From Maribacter sp. ACAM166 (lineage in GTDB: Bacteria > Bacteroidota > Bacteroidia > Flavobacteriales > Flavobacteriaceae), in NCBI RefSeq assembly GCF_005771495.1, contig NZ_VAUW01000001.1:186001-250000 (forward strand): a DNA stretch of 64,000 nucleotides. Direction: 5' to 3'. Under the pieces are notes generated by a model, which did not search any database, was not told the origin of the DNA, and saw only the letters and a list, made by a program, of their open reading frames with translations. Below are positions 36,195 through 44,651 of the stretch, one piece after another. Positions within the stretch are counted from its first letter, which is position 1, and the number at the start of each line of letters is the position of its first letter. A program made the translations under genes and the position numbers.

Positions 36195-36764
36195 TTAGAG
36201 AATTCTTGTGGCTTTTACAAAGGCTTGGTTCCAAAACCCATCGCGCAGCGACGAAACTGTGACGCCACGAGAAGTAGAAGCATGAATAAAAGTTATTTCA
36301 TCATTCTCAGTTCCTACAACCATACCTACATGGTTAATCCGCTTTGAACCCTTACTTGTTTTGAAAAACAAAAGATCACCCTTTTCTATATTTTTCACAG
36401 TAATACGATAACCTTCTTTAGCCATGTGATTTGAGGTTCTAGGAAGTTGAACATCATGTTCTCTGAAGGAAACATAAAGTAGTCCCGAACAATCCATCCC
36501 TTTTTTGGTTGCTCCCCCAAATTTATAACGAACACCAGAAAATGATAGCGCTGTATTTATAATGTGATCTGCCTTACTGAGGTTGGTTCTAATATTTGTT
36601 CCTTGTTTAGTGTTTTTTTTTGACTCAGCTATTGTTGTGCCTAGTCGAGCATTGTTTGCGGCGGCAACAGAAATTTTTCGCTCTTTATCAGAACTAGTAG
36701 TTTTTCTACTTGAGCCGCAACTCATTAATAAACCAATAACAAAAATATAAGGCAGTATACGCAT
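36195..36764 (-). CDS. NlpC/P60 (C40) cell-wall peptidase, lipoprotein
   Basis: This peptidase cleaves peptide stems of peptidoglycan. I start at the Met at 36764 (189 residues), which begins a lipoprotein signal ending GLLMSC (Cys at 16), and drop 12 upstream residues. The catalytic set is visible: Cys92 in GMDCSGLLY, His145 in INHVGMV, and His161 in FIHASTSRGV. A Ser/Thr/Lys-rich linker (17-65) separates it from the membrane. Three bases separate its stop from the comEC start, so both are on one message with lpxB and surE further up. Confidence 0.9.
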   Translation of the reverse strand: MRILPYIFVIGLLMSCGSSRKTTSSDKERKISVAAANNARLGTTIAESKKNTKQGTNIRTNLSKADHIINTALSFSGVRYKFGGATKKGMDCSGLLYVSFREHDVQLPRTSNHMAKEGYRITVKNIEKGDLLFFKTSKGSKRINHVGMVVGTENDEITFIHASTSRGVTVSSLRDGFWNQAFVKATRIL

Positions 36765-36832
36765 AAATATAAGGTATTCCCTTTTGTACGTGAATTTCAA
36801 AATTATAGAATTTTTTTGTAAAATTCAGAAAC

Positions 36833-37954
36833 CTACGCGGTTTCGGTATTTTTTATAATAAGTGAAGCTGCTTTTTTACTTGCACCAGAACCTCCTAATT
36901 TGGTAATAAGTTCATCATAAGCAGTGACTTGTTTCGCCCGTGATTGCCCTTTAAGTATGAGTAAAAGTTCTTTCTTTAGATTTTTTTTGGTAAAATCATC
37001 TTGAATCAATTCTTTGACAACTTCTTTTTGCATAATCAAATTCACCAATGAGATGTATTCTAACGTAATTATTCGCTTTGCGATTTGGTAGGAGATCCAA
37101 TTGGCTTTATAGCAAACAACTTGTGGCACCTTAAATAGTGCAGTTTCTAAAGTAGCCGTTCCACTGGTTACTAATGCAGCAGTAGAAATAGTAAGTAAAT
37201 CATAGGTTTTATTTTGAATGAATTTGACATTTACATCCGTTAAGAAAGTAGTGTAAAATTCTTTATCTAAACTTGGTGCACCTGCAATTACAAATTCATA
37301 ATCAGTAAAATCAGTGGACAATGAAAGCATTAAAGACAACATTTTTTGTACTTCCTGCTTACGACTTCCGGGTAAGAGAGCAATAATTGGTTTATTAGGG
37401 TCGATTTTATTCGTTGACCGAAAGGTAGCCTCATTCAATTCAGGTCTATTTGCAATGGCATCAAGTAACGGATGCCCAACAAAATGCACATTAAAGCCAT
37501 GCTTCTTTTTGTAAAATTCTTTTTCAAATGGCAGTATGACATACATATGGTCAATGGTAGCTTTGATTTTCTCTATACGTCCTTCTCTAGAAGCCCAAAT
37601 TTGAGGAGAGATATAATAGTTTGTGCGGAAACTATGTTCCTTAGCCCATTTCGCAATTCTTAAGTTAAAGCCAGAATAGTCAATAAATATGATGGCATCG
37701 GGTTGAAAAGCTAAAATATCTTGCTTGCAAAATTTAATATTTTTAAAAATCCCATTCAGGTTTAATATCACTTCTAAAAACCCCATAAAGGCCAATTCTT
37801 TATAATGCTTTACTAAGGTACCGCCAGCTTGTTGCATTAAATCACCGCCCCAACATCGTATATCAGCGTTTTTATCTTGATTTTTCAAGGCCTTTATTAA
37901 ATTAGAACCATGAAGATCACCTGATGCTTCCCCAGCAATTATGTAATATTTCAT
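36833..37954 (-). CDS. lpxB: Lipid-A-disaccharide synthase
   Basis: This GT19 glycosyltransferase joins UDP-2,3-diacylglucosamine to lipid X, giving the lipid A disaccharide at the inner membrane. The 373 residues fit. AGEASGDLHGSNL is at 8-20, IDYSGFNLRIA near 109, YYISPQIWASREGRIEKIK near 131-149, LLPGSRKQEVQKML near 209 and TSGTATLETAL near 277. It is in the operon surE - small membrane protein - lpxB - NlpC/P60 - comEC, a common backbone order in Flavobacteriia. Confidence 0.95.
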   Translation of the reverse strand: MKYYIIAGEASGDLHGSNLIKALKNQDKNADIRCWGGDLMQQAGGTLVKHYKELAFMGFLEVILNLNGIFKNIKFCKQDILAFQPDAIIFIDYSGFNLRIAKWAKEHSFRTNYYISPQIWASREGRIEKIKATIDHMYVILPFEKEFYKKKHGFNVHFVGHPLLDAIANRPELNEATFRSTNKIDPNKPIIALLPGSRKQEVQKMLSLMLSLSTDFTDYEFVIAGAPSLDKEFYTTFLTDVNVKFIQNKTYDLLTISTAALVTSGTATLETALFKVPQVVCYKANWISYQIAKRIITLEYISLVNLIMQKEVVKELIQDDFTKKNLKKELLLILKGQSRAKQVTAYDELITKLGGSGASKKAASLIIKNTETA

Positions 37955-37955
37955 T

Positions 37956-38240
37956 TTAAAAGACTTTGTAGTAAAGAATTAAAATTGCGGTTAAAATTGT
38001 TGCCATAAGTACTCCTTTTGCTCTATTATCTCTTTTAATCTTTAGAAAACCAAAAAAGGCGATTAAATTTAAAATGGCTCCAAGTGCTAAAAGGCTGCCA
38101 ACATGGTCTTGGGCTACCGCAGCAGCATAGGTCTCAGATATGCTAAATTTAGAAAATAGGAGTATATATACTAAAGTGCCAATTGTGTTGGCGATAATTC
38201 CCACTATGAGTCCAATAAGGATTTCTTTTTTGGTGTTCAT
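37956..38240 (-). CDS. Small three-helix membrane protein
   Basis: A 94-residue protein with three hydrophobic segments (about 7-30, 47-67 and 76-93) and a short basic loop (KIKRDNRAKG). It lies between surE and lpxB on the same strand, 1 base before lpxB. I do not recognise a functional family. Its fixed place next to lpxB and surE in the operon suggests a conserved envelope gene, which is inference. Confidence 0.68.
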   Translation of the reverse strand: MNTKKEILIGLIVGIIANTIGTLVYILLFSKFSISETYAAAVAQDHVGSLLALGAILNLIAFFGFLKIKRDNRAKGVLMATILTAILILYYKVF

Positions 38241-38295
38241 TTATAAAATTTGAGGAAAATATTTTAAACTATTACTATAATTTTTAATCTATTGA

Positions 38296-39069
38296 TTAAA
38301 GCTCCCAAGTATTCAGTTCTTGAATAACATGATGGGCGGTTAAATCAAAATGTGTGGGAACAACGGAAATATAATCATTTGCTAACGCCCATTCATCTGT
38401 GTCTTCACCTTTATCCAATAATTCGAATTCACCGGTAAGCCAGTAATAATCTTTGCCCATTGGGCTTATGCGCTTGTCAAATTTTTCTTTCCAATTTGCT
38501 TTGGCCTGACGACAAATTTTAATTCCCTTTAGGTTGTTTTTTTCGAGTTTGGGTATGTTGACGTTTAGTACGATACCTTTAGGTATACCGTTTTGCAAAG
38601 CTTGTGCAACTATGGTAAAAATAAAGTCTTGGGCTTGTGAGAAATCTGCCTCCCATTTATAATCGCATAAAGAAAAACCAATGGCAGGAATCCCCTCTAT
38701 ACCTGCTTCTATAGCCGCACTCATCGTACCTGAATAAATGACGTTTATTGAAGAGTTAGAGCCGTGATTGATACCACTCACGCAGATATTCGGCTTCTTT
38801 TTTAGGAGTTCGCGCAGTGCCAATTTTACGCAGTCGGCAGGAGTGCCACTACAACTATATTCTAGAATGCCTTCACTTTCCGAATCTATTTTTAATTTTT
38901 CAGCATATAGAGTGCTATTCAATGTAATTGCATGCCCCATACCAGACTGTGGGCTATCCGGTGCTACGACTACAACATCCCCAATTTTTTTCATGATGGA
39001 AACTAACATTCGTAACCCTGGAGCTGTAATGCCATCATCATTGGTAACTAAGATTAATGGTTTTCCCAT
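38296..39069 (-). CDS. surE: SurE 5'/3'-nucleotidase
   Basis: This metal-dependent nucleotidase dephosphorylates nucleoside monophosphates and is linked to survival in stationary phase. The 257 residues start with ILVTNDDGITAPG at 5-17, whose Asp pair binds the metal. They go on through VVAPDSPQSGMGHAIT near 34-49 and VSGINHGSNSSI near 95-106, where Ser and Asn complete the site. It is first in the envelope operon that runs to comEC and is divergent from the tail-specific protease gene. Confidence 0.94.
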   Translation of the reverse strand: MGKPLILVTNDDGITAPGLRMLVSIMKKIGDVVVVAPDSPQSGMGHAITLNSTLYAEKLKIDSESEGILEYSCSGTPADCVKLALRELLKKKPNICVSGINHGSNSSINVIYSGTMSAAIEAGIEGIPAIGFSLCDYKWEADFSQAQDFIFTIVAQALQNGIPKGIVLNVNIPKLEKNNLKGIKICRQAKANWKEKFDKRISPMGKDYYWLTGEFELLDKGEDTDEWALANDYISVVPTHFDLTAHHVIQELNTWEL

Positions 39070-39258
39070 AGGATATACTTTCTATAGTAAAAATACGTTT
39101 TTATAAGTGATATGGCTGAAGAGCCGTTTAACAAAAAATTAATTCCTAGCCTCTAAATTGGCATGGTTTTTTCTTTATCTTAGGGATCTAAGTAGTTTTA
39201 GCGCTACAAGTAACCCTTAAATAAGGAGATATTGAAAAAGAAGGTAAAAGATAATTTT

Positions 39259-41397
39259 ATGAAGAGAAATTTAGCTTACGTACTGCTATTGATGCTCGTT
39301 GTAGTCGCTTCGTGCAGTTTTACAAATAAGACTTTTGAAAACGATGATAAGGATAAATTGTTATTGGATTTAATTACGTATGTATTGGAAAAAGGACATT
39401 ATGAGCCAAAAGTGCTTAATGATGAATTTTCGGTAAATGTATTCGAGGGTTTTATCGATGTAATCGATCCAACAAAACGCTATTTCATGGCTTCTGATAT
39501 TGAAGAATTTGAAAAATATAAATTTCAAATAGATGATGAAATTAAGAATACCGACATTACTTTCTTTAATATAGTTTATGAAAGATTGATGCAGCGTATG
39601 GGCGATGCTAAAGAAATATACAAAGAGGTTTTAAAAACACCTTTCGATTATAGTGAGAAAGAAAGTATAAGTATTAAATATGAAGAAGAGCCTTTTGCAG
39701 CGAATAGGGCTGAGCTCAAAGAGCGATGGAGAAAGCAATTGAAGTATGCGACTCTAGGAACGTATGATTCCAAAATTTCTCATATGGGAGAAGAGGATTT
39801 AGATGTTACAGATGACCATGACCACAAGGCACATTCACCCAAAGAAGCTGAATTAAAATCTAGAGGTTCGACAGAGGATACTTTAGATGAATTCTTTGGT
39901 TTCGTAAATGACCTCGAACGTAAAGATTGGTTCGTACAATACATTAATACTATAGTAGACGAATTCGACCCACATACTTTTTACTTTGCTCCTGAAGAAA
40001 AGGAGAGGTTTGATACAAGTATGTCAGGTAAATTTGAAGGCATAGGCGCAAGACTTCAAAAAAAGGCAGAAGGAGCTAAAATAGTAGAGATTATCTCTGG
40101 TGGTCCTGTTTGGAGGGATCAACGGTTAGAAGTTGGTGATGAAATAATTAAGGTAGGTCAAAATGGTGAAGAGCCTATTAATATTGTGGGTATGCGGTTA
40201 GATGATGCGATAAAATTGATAAAAGGAGCTCAGGGAACTATTGTAGATCTTACCGTAAAAAAAGTTGATGGTTCTTTAGATGTGGTTTCTTTAACTAGAG
40301 ATGTTGTCGAGTTAGAGGAATCGTACGCTAAATCTGCCACAATCATAAGAGGTACTGAAAAATTCGGTATTATTAACCTTCCTAAATTCTATGTTGATTT
40401 CAATGATTATAGTGAAAGAAATGCTGCTACCGATGTAGCTAAGGAGGTTGAACGTTTAAAAGAAGAAGGTGCTGAAGGTTTAATTTTAGATTTACGCGAT
40501 AATGGTGGCGGATCTTTAAAGACGGTTGTTGAAATGGCAGGACTTTTTATAAAGGATGGCCCGATTGTGCAAGTTCGTTCTAAGGATAAGGGCAAAGATG
40601 TATATGATGATAAAGATGAAAGAATTCAGTGGGATGGACCATTAGTAATTTTAGTTAACGAACTATCTGCATCGGCTTCAGAAATTTTGGCTGCTGCTAT
40701 GCAAGATTACAAAAGAGCAATCGTAATTGGCAGTAAACAGACTTTTGGTAAAGGAACCGTTCAAAACGTTATACCTTTAAACAACATGTTGCGTAGTAAT
40801 GACCATGGAGATTTAGGTGCGATAAAAATTACGACCCAGAAATTTTATAGAATTAATGGTGGTTCTACACAATTGGAAGGGGTAAAAAGCGATATTGTTG
40901 TTCCGGATAGATATAGTTATATCGATTTAGGTGAAAGAGATCAGTCTAATCCTTTAGGATGGGATAAGATTACTCCGGCTGACTATACAACGTGGGATGG
41001 TTATATAGATTACGAAAAGACCATTGCCGACAGTAAGAAAAGAATGGAGACCAGTCAACAGATAAAATTAATTGAAGAGAATGCAAAATGGTTAAAGGCT
41101 GAGCAGGATGAAACGGAAATATCGCTTAATTTTGATGTCTACAAGGATGAAAAGGAAAAGGACAAAGAGCAATCGGAATATTTTAAAAAATTAACTGATT
41201 ATGATTCTAAACTTACATTTAAGTCTTTAGGTTACGAAGAGCAATTGTTTACGAAAGATTCTGTTCTGCGAGAAAAGAGAAACAGATGGCATAAAAATTT
41301 AGCAAAGGATGTTTATGTTGAAGAAGCGGTTAATGTTTTGGAAGATTTAAAAATAAATAATATTAAGCAAGGTAAACTAGCTAGTGTTAAAAATTAA
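39259..41397 (+). CDS. Tail-specific (carboxy-terminal processing) protease, S41A
   Basis: This periplasmic Ser/Lys protease degrades or matures proteins from their C-terminus. I choose ATG 39259 (712 residues), which opens a lipoprotein signal ending VVVASC, over TTG 39232. Order: a helical N-domain with a His/Asp-rich insertion (DDHDHKAHS near 195), a PDZ domain (about 250-340), and the S41 peptidase domain. LVNELSASASEILAAAM near 466-482 holds the nucleophile Ser and SKQTFGKGTVQ near 491 the Lys. A C-terminal DUF3340-like helical part completes the Prc layout. Confidence 0.93.
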   Translation: MKRNLAYVLLLMLVVVASCSFTNKTFENDDKDKLLLDLITYVLEKGHYEPKVLNDEFSVNVFEGFIDVIDPTKRYFMASDIEEFEKYKFQIDDEIKNTDITFFNIVYERLMQRMGDAKEIYKEVLKTPFDYSEKESISIKYEEEPFAANRAELKERWRKQLKYATLGTYDSKISHMGEEDLDVTDDHDHKAHSPKEAELKSRGSTEDTLDEFFGFVNDLERKDWFVQYINTIVDEFDPHTFYFAPEEKERFDTSMSGKFEGIGARLQKKAEGAKIVEIISGGPVWRDQRLEVGDEIIKVGQNGEEPINIVGMRLDDAIKLIKGAQGTIVDLTVKKVDGSLDVVSLTRDVVELEESYAKSATIIRGTEKFGIINLPKFYVDFNDYSERNAATDVAKEVERLKEEGAEGLILDLRDNGGGSLKTVVEMAGLFIKDGPIVQVRSKDKGKDVYDDKDERIQWDGPLVILVNELSASASEILAAAMQDYKRAIVIGSKQTFGKGTVQNVIPLNNMLRSNDHGDLGAIKITTQKFYRINGGSTQLEGVKSDIVVPDRYSYIDLGERDQSNPLGWDKITPADYTTWDGYIDYEKTIADSKKRMETSQQIKLIEENAKWLKAEQDETEISLNFDVYKDEKEKDKEQSEYFKKLTDYDSKLTFKSLGYEEQLFTKDSVLREKRNRWHKNLAKDVYVEEAVNVLEDLKINNIKQGKLASVKN

Positions 41398-41418
41398 GGC
41401 TAGAAAATAAAATTAAAG

Positions 41419-41447
41419 AAGCCGCTGTACCATTGGTGCAGCGGCTT
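41419..41447 (+). terminator. Terminator after the tail-specific protease gene
   Basis: Thirteen-base arms (41419-41431 and 41435-41447) with one G:U pair and a 3-base loop, followed by a T6 run. A-rich sequence before it means it may also end the convergent msrBA transcript. Confidence 0.87.
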
Positions 41448-41470
41448 TTTTAAGGAATCACATTTGTTGT

Positions 41471-42010
41471 TTAATTTAGTTTGTCAGCATGTAGTTTTCT
41501 AAGTTTCGCCAGCTTAGGGTTAATGACGACTTGACAATAGCCCTGCTCAGAATTATTTTTATAATAATCTTGATGGTCTTTTTCAGCATCGTAAAATATA
41601 CCCAATGGGCTTAATTCTGTAACTATGGGTTTGTCATAAGCTCCTGTCATTTGATCCAATACTGCTTCTGCAGTTTTCTGCTGCTTATTATTATGGGAAT
41701 AAATCACAGAACGGTACTGTGTTCCCGAATCAGCTCCTTGGCGGTTTAATGAGGTTGGGTCGTGTGTAGTCATGAAAATAAGAATGATATCTTCATAAGA
41801 AATAATGTCTGCGTTAAAAGTAACCTGTACGACTTCGGCATGACCTGTAAGACCAGAACATATCTCTCTATACGTTGGTTTTCCTGGTGCATTACCCCCT
41901 GTGTAGCCTGAAACCACTTTTACAACACCTTTGACTTCTTGAAAAACAGCTTCGGTACACCAAAAGCATCCTCCACCAACGGTGGCAACTTCAAAATTAA
42001 TTTTAACCAT
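41471..42010 (-). CDS. msrA: Peptide methionine (S)-S-oxide reductase
   Basis: This enzyme repairs the S-form of oxidised methionine. The 179 residues have the catalytic motif GCFWC at 14-18 (Cys15 nucleophile), then EVKGVVKVVSGYTGG near 25-39 and HDPTSLNRQGADSGTQYRS, given in part, near 83-101. YKNNSEQGYC near 155 carries a likely resolving Cys. It overlaps the msrB gene by 8 bases, so both reductases are made together, covering both stereoisomers. No signal peptide is seen, so it is cytoplasmic. Confidence 0.95.
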   Translation of the reverse strand: MVKINFEVATVGGGCFWCTEAVFQEVKGVVKVVSGYTGGNAPGKPTYREICSGLTGHAEVVQVTFNADIISYEDIILIFMTTHDPTSLNRQGADSGTQYRSVIYSHNNKQQKTAEAVLDQMTGAYDKPIVTELSPLGIFYDAEKDHQDYYKNNSEQGYCQVVINPKLAKLRKLHADKLN

Positions 42011-42464
42011 GTATGTCCTTCTTTTCTAATTGCATTGATTCAGAATTGATGCAGTAGCGTAAGCCACTAGGTTCTGGTCCGTCTGGAAAAATATGTCCTA
42101 AATGTGCGTCACATGTGTTACATAAAACTTCTACGCGTACCATTCCAAAAGTAATATCCTTATGGTATTTTATGGCATTCTCTTTTATTGGCTGTGTGAA
42201 GCTAGGCCATCCGGTTCCAGATTCAAATTTAATGGTTGAATCAAATAATGATGTTCCACAACATACACATTCATATTTTCCTGCTTCATGAGCGCTACAG
42301 AGTGCTCCTGAATGTGCTGCCTCAGTTCCTTTTTTACGCGCTATCCTGAATTGCTCGGGTGTAAGAACTTGCTTCCATTCCTGTTCTGTTTTTTCTATTC
42401 TTTTATCTGGCTTTGGGTTACCATTCACTGAGAAATGAATTACATCTTTCCAAGTTAACATCAT
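42003..42464 (-). CDS. msrB: Peptide methionine (R)-S-oxide reductase
   Basis: This zinc enzyme repairs the R-form of oxidised methionine. The 153 residues have the zinc pairs in CVCC (66-69) and CNTC (115-118), the catalytic Cys138 in RYCINSES, and GTGWPSF near 83-89. The annotated start MMLTW has two Met codons; either is possible. It is first in the msrB-msrA pair and is divergent from the endonuclease gene across 88 bases. Confidence 0.95.
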   Translation of the reverse strand: MMLTWKDVIHFSVNGNPKPDKRIEKTEQEWKQVLTPEQFRIARKKGTEAAHSGALCSAHEAGKYECVCCGTSLFDSTIKFESGTGWPSFTQPIKENAIKYHKDITFGMVRVEVLCNTCDAHLGHIFPDGPEPSGLRYCINSESMQLEKKDIHG

Positions 42465-42552
42465 AATTTTCCGTTCGATTTAGACTTTTTATACTCGGTT
42501 CATTGGTCGAAAATTTCCAATGTATATTACAAAATTAAGGTAATTTTACCGT

Positions 42553-43365
42553 ATGGCATACCGCAAGAGAAATGGAACTATATATAGCGTATTAATCTTT
42601 GTTTGTGTTGTTGGATTTTGGCTCTTCGAAAATTTTTATACCCCTGCAACCTATTCCGATAATGAAAATGTTAACAACTCAAATAATTTCCCTCAAGAAT
42701 TGCTACCAGCTTCAACAACGGGAGAAATAGTAAATCATTCTTTTTTCTCATTGTCTTATAGCGAACCTTTTGAGCAAGCGGAATGGGTGGCTTACACGCT
42801 AGATAAAAAACACCTAACCTATGATGATAGAAAACGGCCGTATTTTATAGAAGATCCTTTTGTTTCATCAAAATCGGCAGATTGGCGTAATTATAAGGGC
42901 TCTGGTTATGATCGCGGACATTTGTTGCCTGCTGGCGATCGTAAGTTTTCTAAACAAGCGTACGATGAAACCTTCTATACGAGTAACATAAGTCCGCAGA
43001 ACAGGGAGTTTAATGCTGGAATATGGAATGATTTAGAACAGCAAACACGACGTTGGGCTAAGAAGTATGGTACATTATATGTGTTTACCGGTGGTGTTTT
43101 AGTAAAAGGCTTGGATGAAATTGGAGACGAAGATGTTGACGTACCTGATACGTTCTATAAGATTATTGCCCGTAAGCAGGATGACAAGTTAATTACTATC
43201 GCTTTTTTAATACCTAATAAGCCCCAATCCGCACAGTTAAGTAATTTTATTGTTTCTATTGATGAAATAGAGATGAATACAGGAATTAACTTTTTTAATA
43301 AGCTACCTACTAAGCAGCAAGGTTCATTTGAAAAAAACGAAGGTAATTCTGGATGGAAATTTTAG
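42553..43365 (+). CDS. DNA/RNA non-specific endonuclease (NUC1 family), exported
   Basis: A beta-beta-alpha-metal nuclease of 270 residues. An N-terminal membrane or uncleaved signal segment (10-27) leads to a low-complexity Asn-rich linker (35-47). The DRGH motif is at 120-123 (GYDRGHLLPAGDR), His123 being the general base, with the metal Asn in the NISPQNREFNAGIWNDLE region, near 146-163. It is likely secreted or periplasmic and may scavenge nucleic acid. Its stop codon overlaps the rodA stop codon on the other strand, so the two convergent genes share bases. Confidence 0.9.
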   Translation: MAYRKRNGTIYSVLIFVCVVGFWLFENFYTPATYSDNENVNNSNNFPQELLPASTTGEIVNHSFFSLSYSEPFEQAEWVAYTLDKKHLTYDDRKRPYFIEDPFVSSKSADWRNYKGSGYDRGHLLPAGDRKFSKQAYDETFYTSNISPQNREFNAGIWNDLEQQTRRWAKKYGTLYVFTGGVLVKGLDEIGDEDVDVPDTFYKIIARKQDDKLITIAFLIPNKPQSAQLSNFIVSIDEIEMNTGINFFNKLPTKQQGSFEKNEGNSGWKF

Positions 43366-44651
43366 AAACTTTCCTTCAATCGATTGGTGTCCAATCGTAA
43401 AAAGATGAAGAGTAAGATGGTGAAAAATAATAAGCCTGATCCACCATAACTAAAGAATGGAAGTGGTATCCCAATAGTTGGTAGTACACCTATAACCATG
43501 CCGATATTTATGAAGTAGTGAATTGCTAAAATAGATATCACACCATAGCCATACATTCTGGCAAAAGCATTTTTTTGTCTTTCTGCTAAAGAAATTAAAC
43601 GTAAAAATAGAATTGTGAATAATATGATTACTGTAGCTGTCCCAACAAAGCCCCATTCTTCTCCTACGGTACTAAAGATATAATCTGTATGTTGTTCAGG
43701 GACAAAATTACCTTTAGTTCTTGTGCCTTCTAAGAATCCCTTGCCAAAGAGCCCGCCAGATTCAATTGCTTTTTCAGATTGATAGGTATTATAACCAATG
43801 GTTCTTCGTATTTGTTCCAATTTATTCGGGTCCTCTTCAAGACGAAGCCACAAACTAAAACGATCTCTATGGCGTTGTTCAAAAACATTATTAAACACAA
43901 AATTTACGGATAGAGAAAAGAGAATAACTGCTACGCCAATTAAACTTAATGGTATAATAGGTATTTTAAGATTTTTTCGTTTTAAGGCGAATAATAGGAT
44001 AATTAAAAGTACCAAACCGATTATAAGCCATACTGTGCCGAACTTTAGGGTAATAACAAATATGAGAATTAAGCTTACGATGATTAATAAATAGAATAGG
44101 GGCAAACCTTCTCGGAAAATCACGAAAATAAGCGCAAAAAACACGAGTGCACTTCCTGGGTCAGGTTGTGGAATAATTAGTATAGCAGGAACAAGAATGA
44201 TTAATAGCGCGTAAAATTGATCTTTTCCTCGTTTAATATCTGTTTGAATATCACTTAAATATTTAGCAAGAGCCAAGGCAGTCGCAACTTTTGCCAATTC
44301 TGATGGTTGTAAGTTGAAAAAACCTAGGTCGTACCAAGAAGTGGCACCGGCTATTGTTTTACCAAATACAAATAGACCCAGAAGGGAAACCATCGATAAA
44401 AGGTAAAGTATGCTTGAAAATCGTTCGTAAAAATTCACCTCAAGAGCGAGTATAACAACAATGGTGATTAAACTAACACCAATGAAAAATAATTGTTTGC
44501 CATAGAGTGTTCCAAAATCAAAAATGGAGCTATGAGCATCGGTAAATGTACTTGAGTAAATATTGATCCATCCAATAAGAACAAGTGCTAAATAGATTAG
44601 AACACTTAACCAGTCGATTCGTTTTAGTATACTTCTACCAGACACGCTCAT
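43362..44651 (-). CDS. rodA: RodA, SEDS peptidoglycan glycosyltransferase
   Basis: RodA polymerises glycan strands for cell-wall elongation. The 429 residues form about ten membrane segments. The SEDS motifs are visible: DLGFFNLQPSELAKVATAL, in part, near 107-125, QPDPGSALVF near 161, HTDYIFSTVGEEWGF near 317-331 with the conserved Glu/Trp, and SYGGSGLLFF near 402. It overlaps mrdA (its PBP2 partner) by 17 bases and is last in the mreBCD-mrdA-rodA operon. Confidence 0.95.
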   Translation of the reverse strand: MSVSGRSILKRIDWLSVLIYLALVLIGWINIYSSTFTDAHSSIFDFGTLYGKQLFFIGVSLITIVVILALEVNFYERFSSILYLLSMVSLLGLFVFGKTIAGATSWYDLGFFNLQPSELAKVATALALAKYLSDIQTDIKRGKDQFYALLIILVPAILIIPQPDPGSALVFFALIFVIFREGLPLFYLLIIVSLILIFVITLKFGTVWLIIGLVLLIILLFALKRKNLKIPIIPLSLIGVAVILFSLSVNFVFNNVFEQRHRDRFSLWLRLEEDPNKLEQIRRTIGYNTYQSEKAIESGGLFGKGFLEGTRTKGNFVPEQHTDYIFSTVGEEWGFVGTATVIILFTILFLRLISLAERQKNAFARMYGYGVISILAIHYFINIGMVIGVLPTIGIPLPFFSYGGSGLLFFTILLFIFLRLDTNRLKESF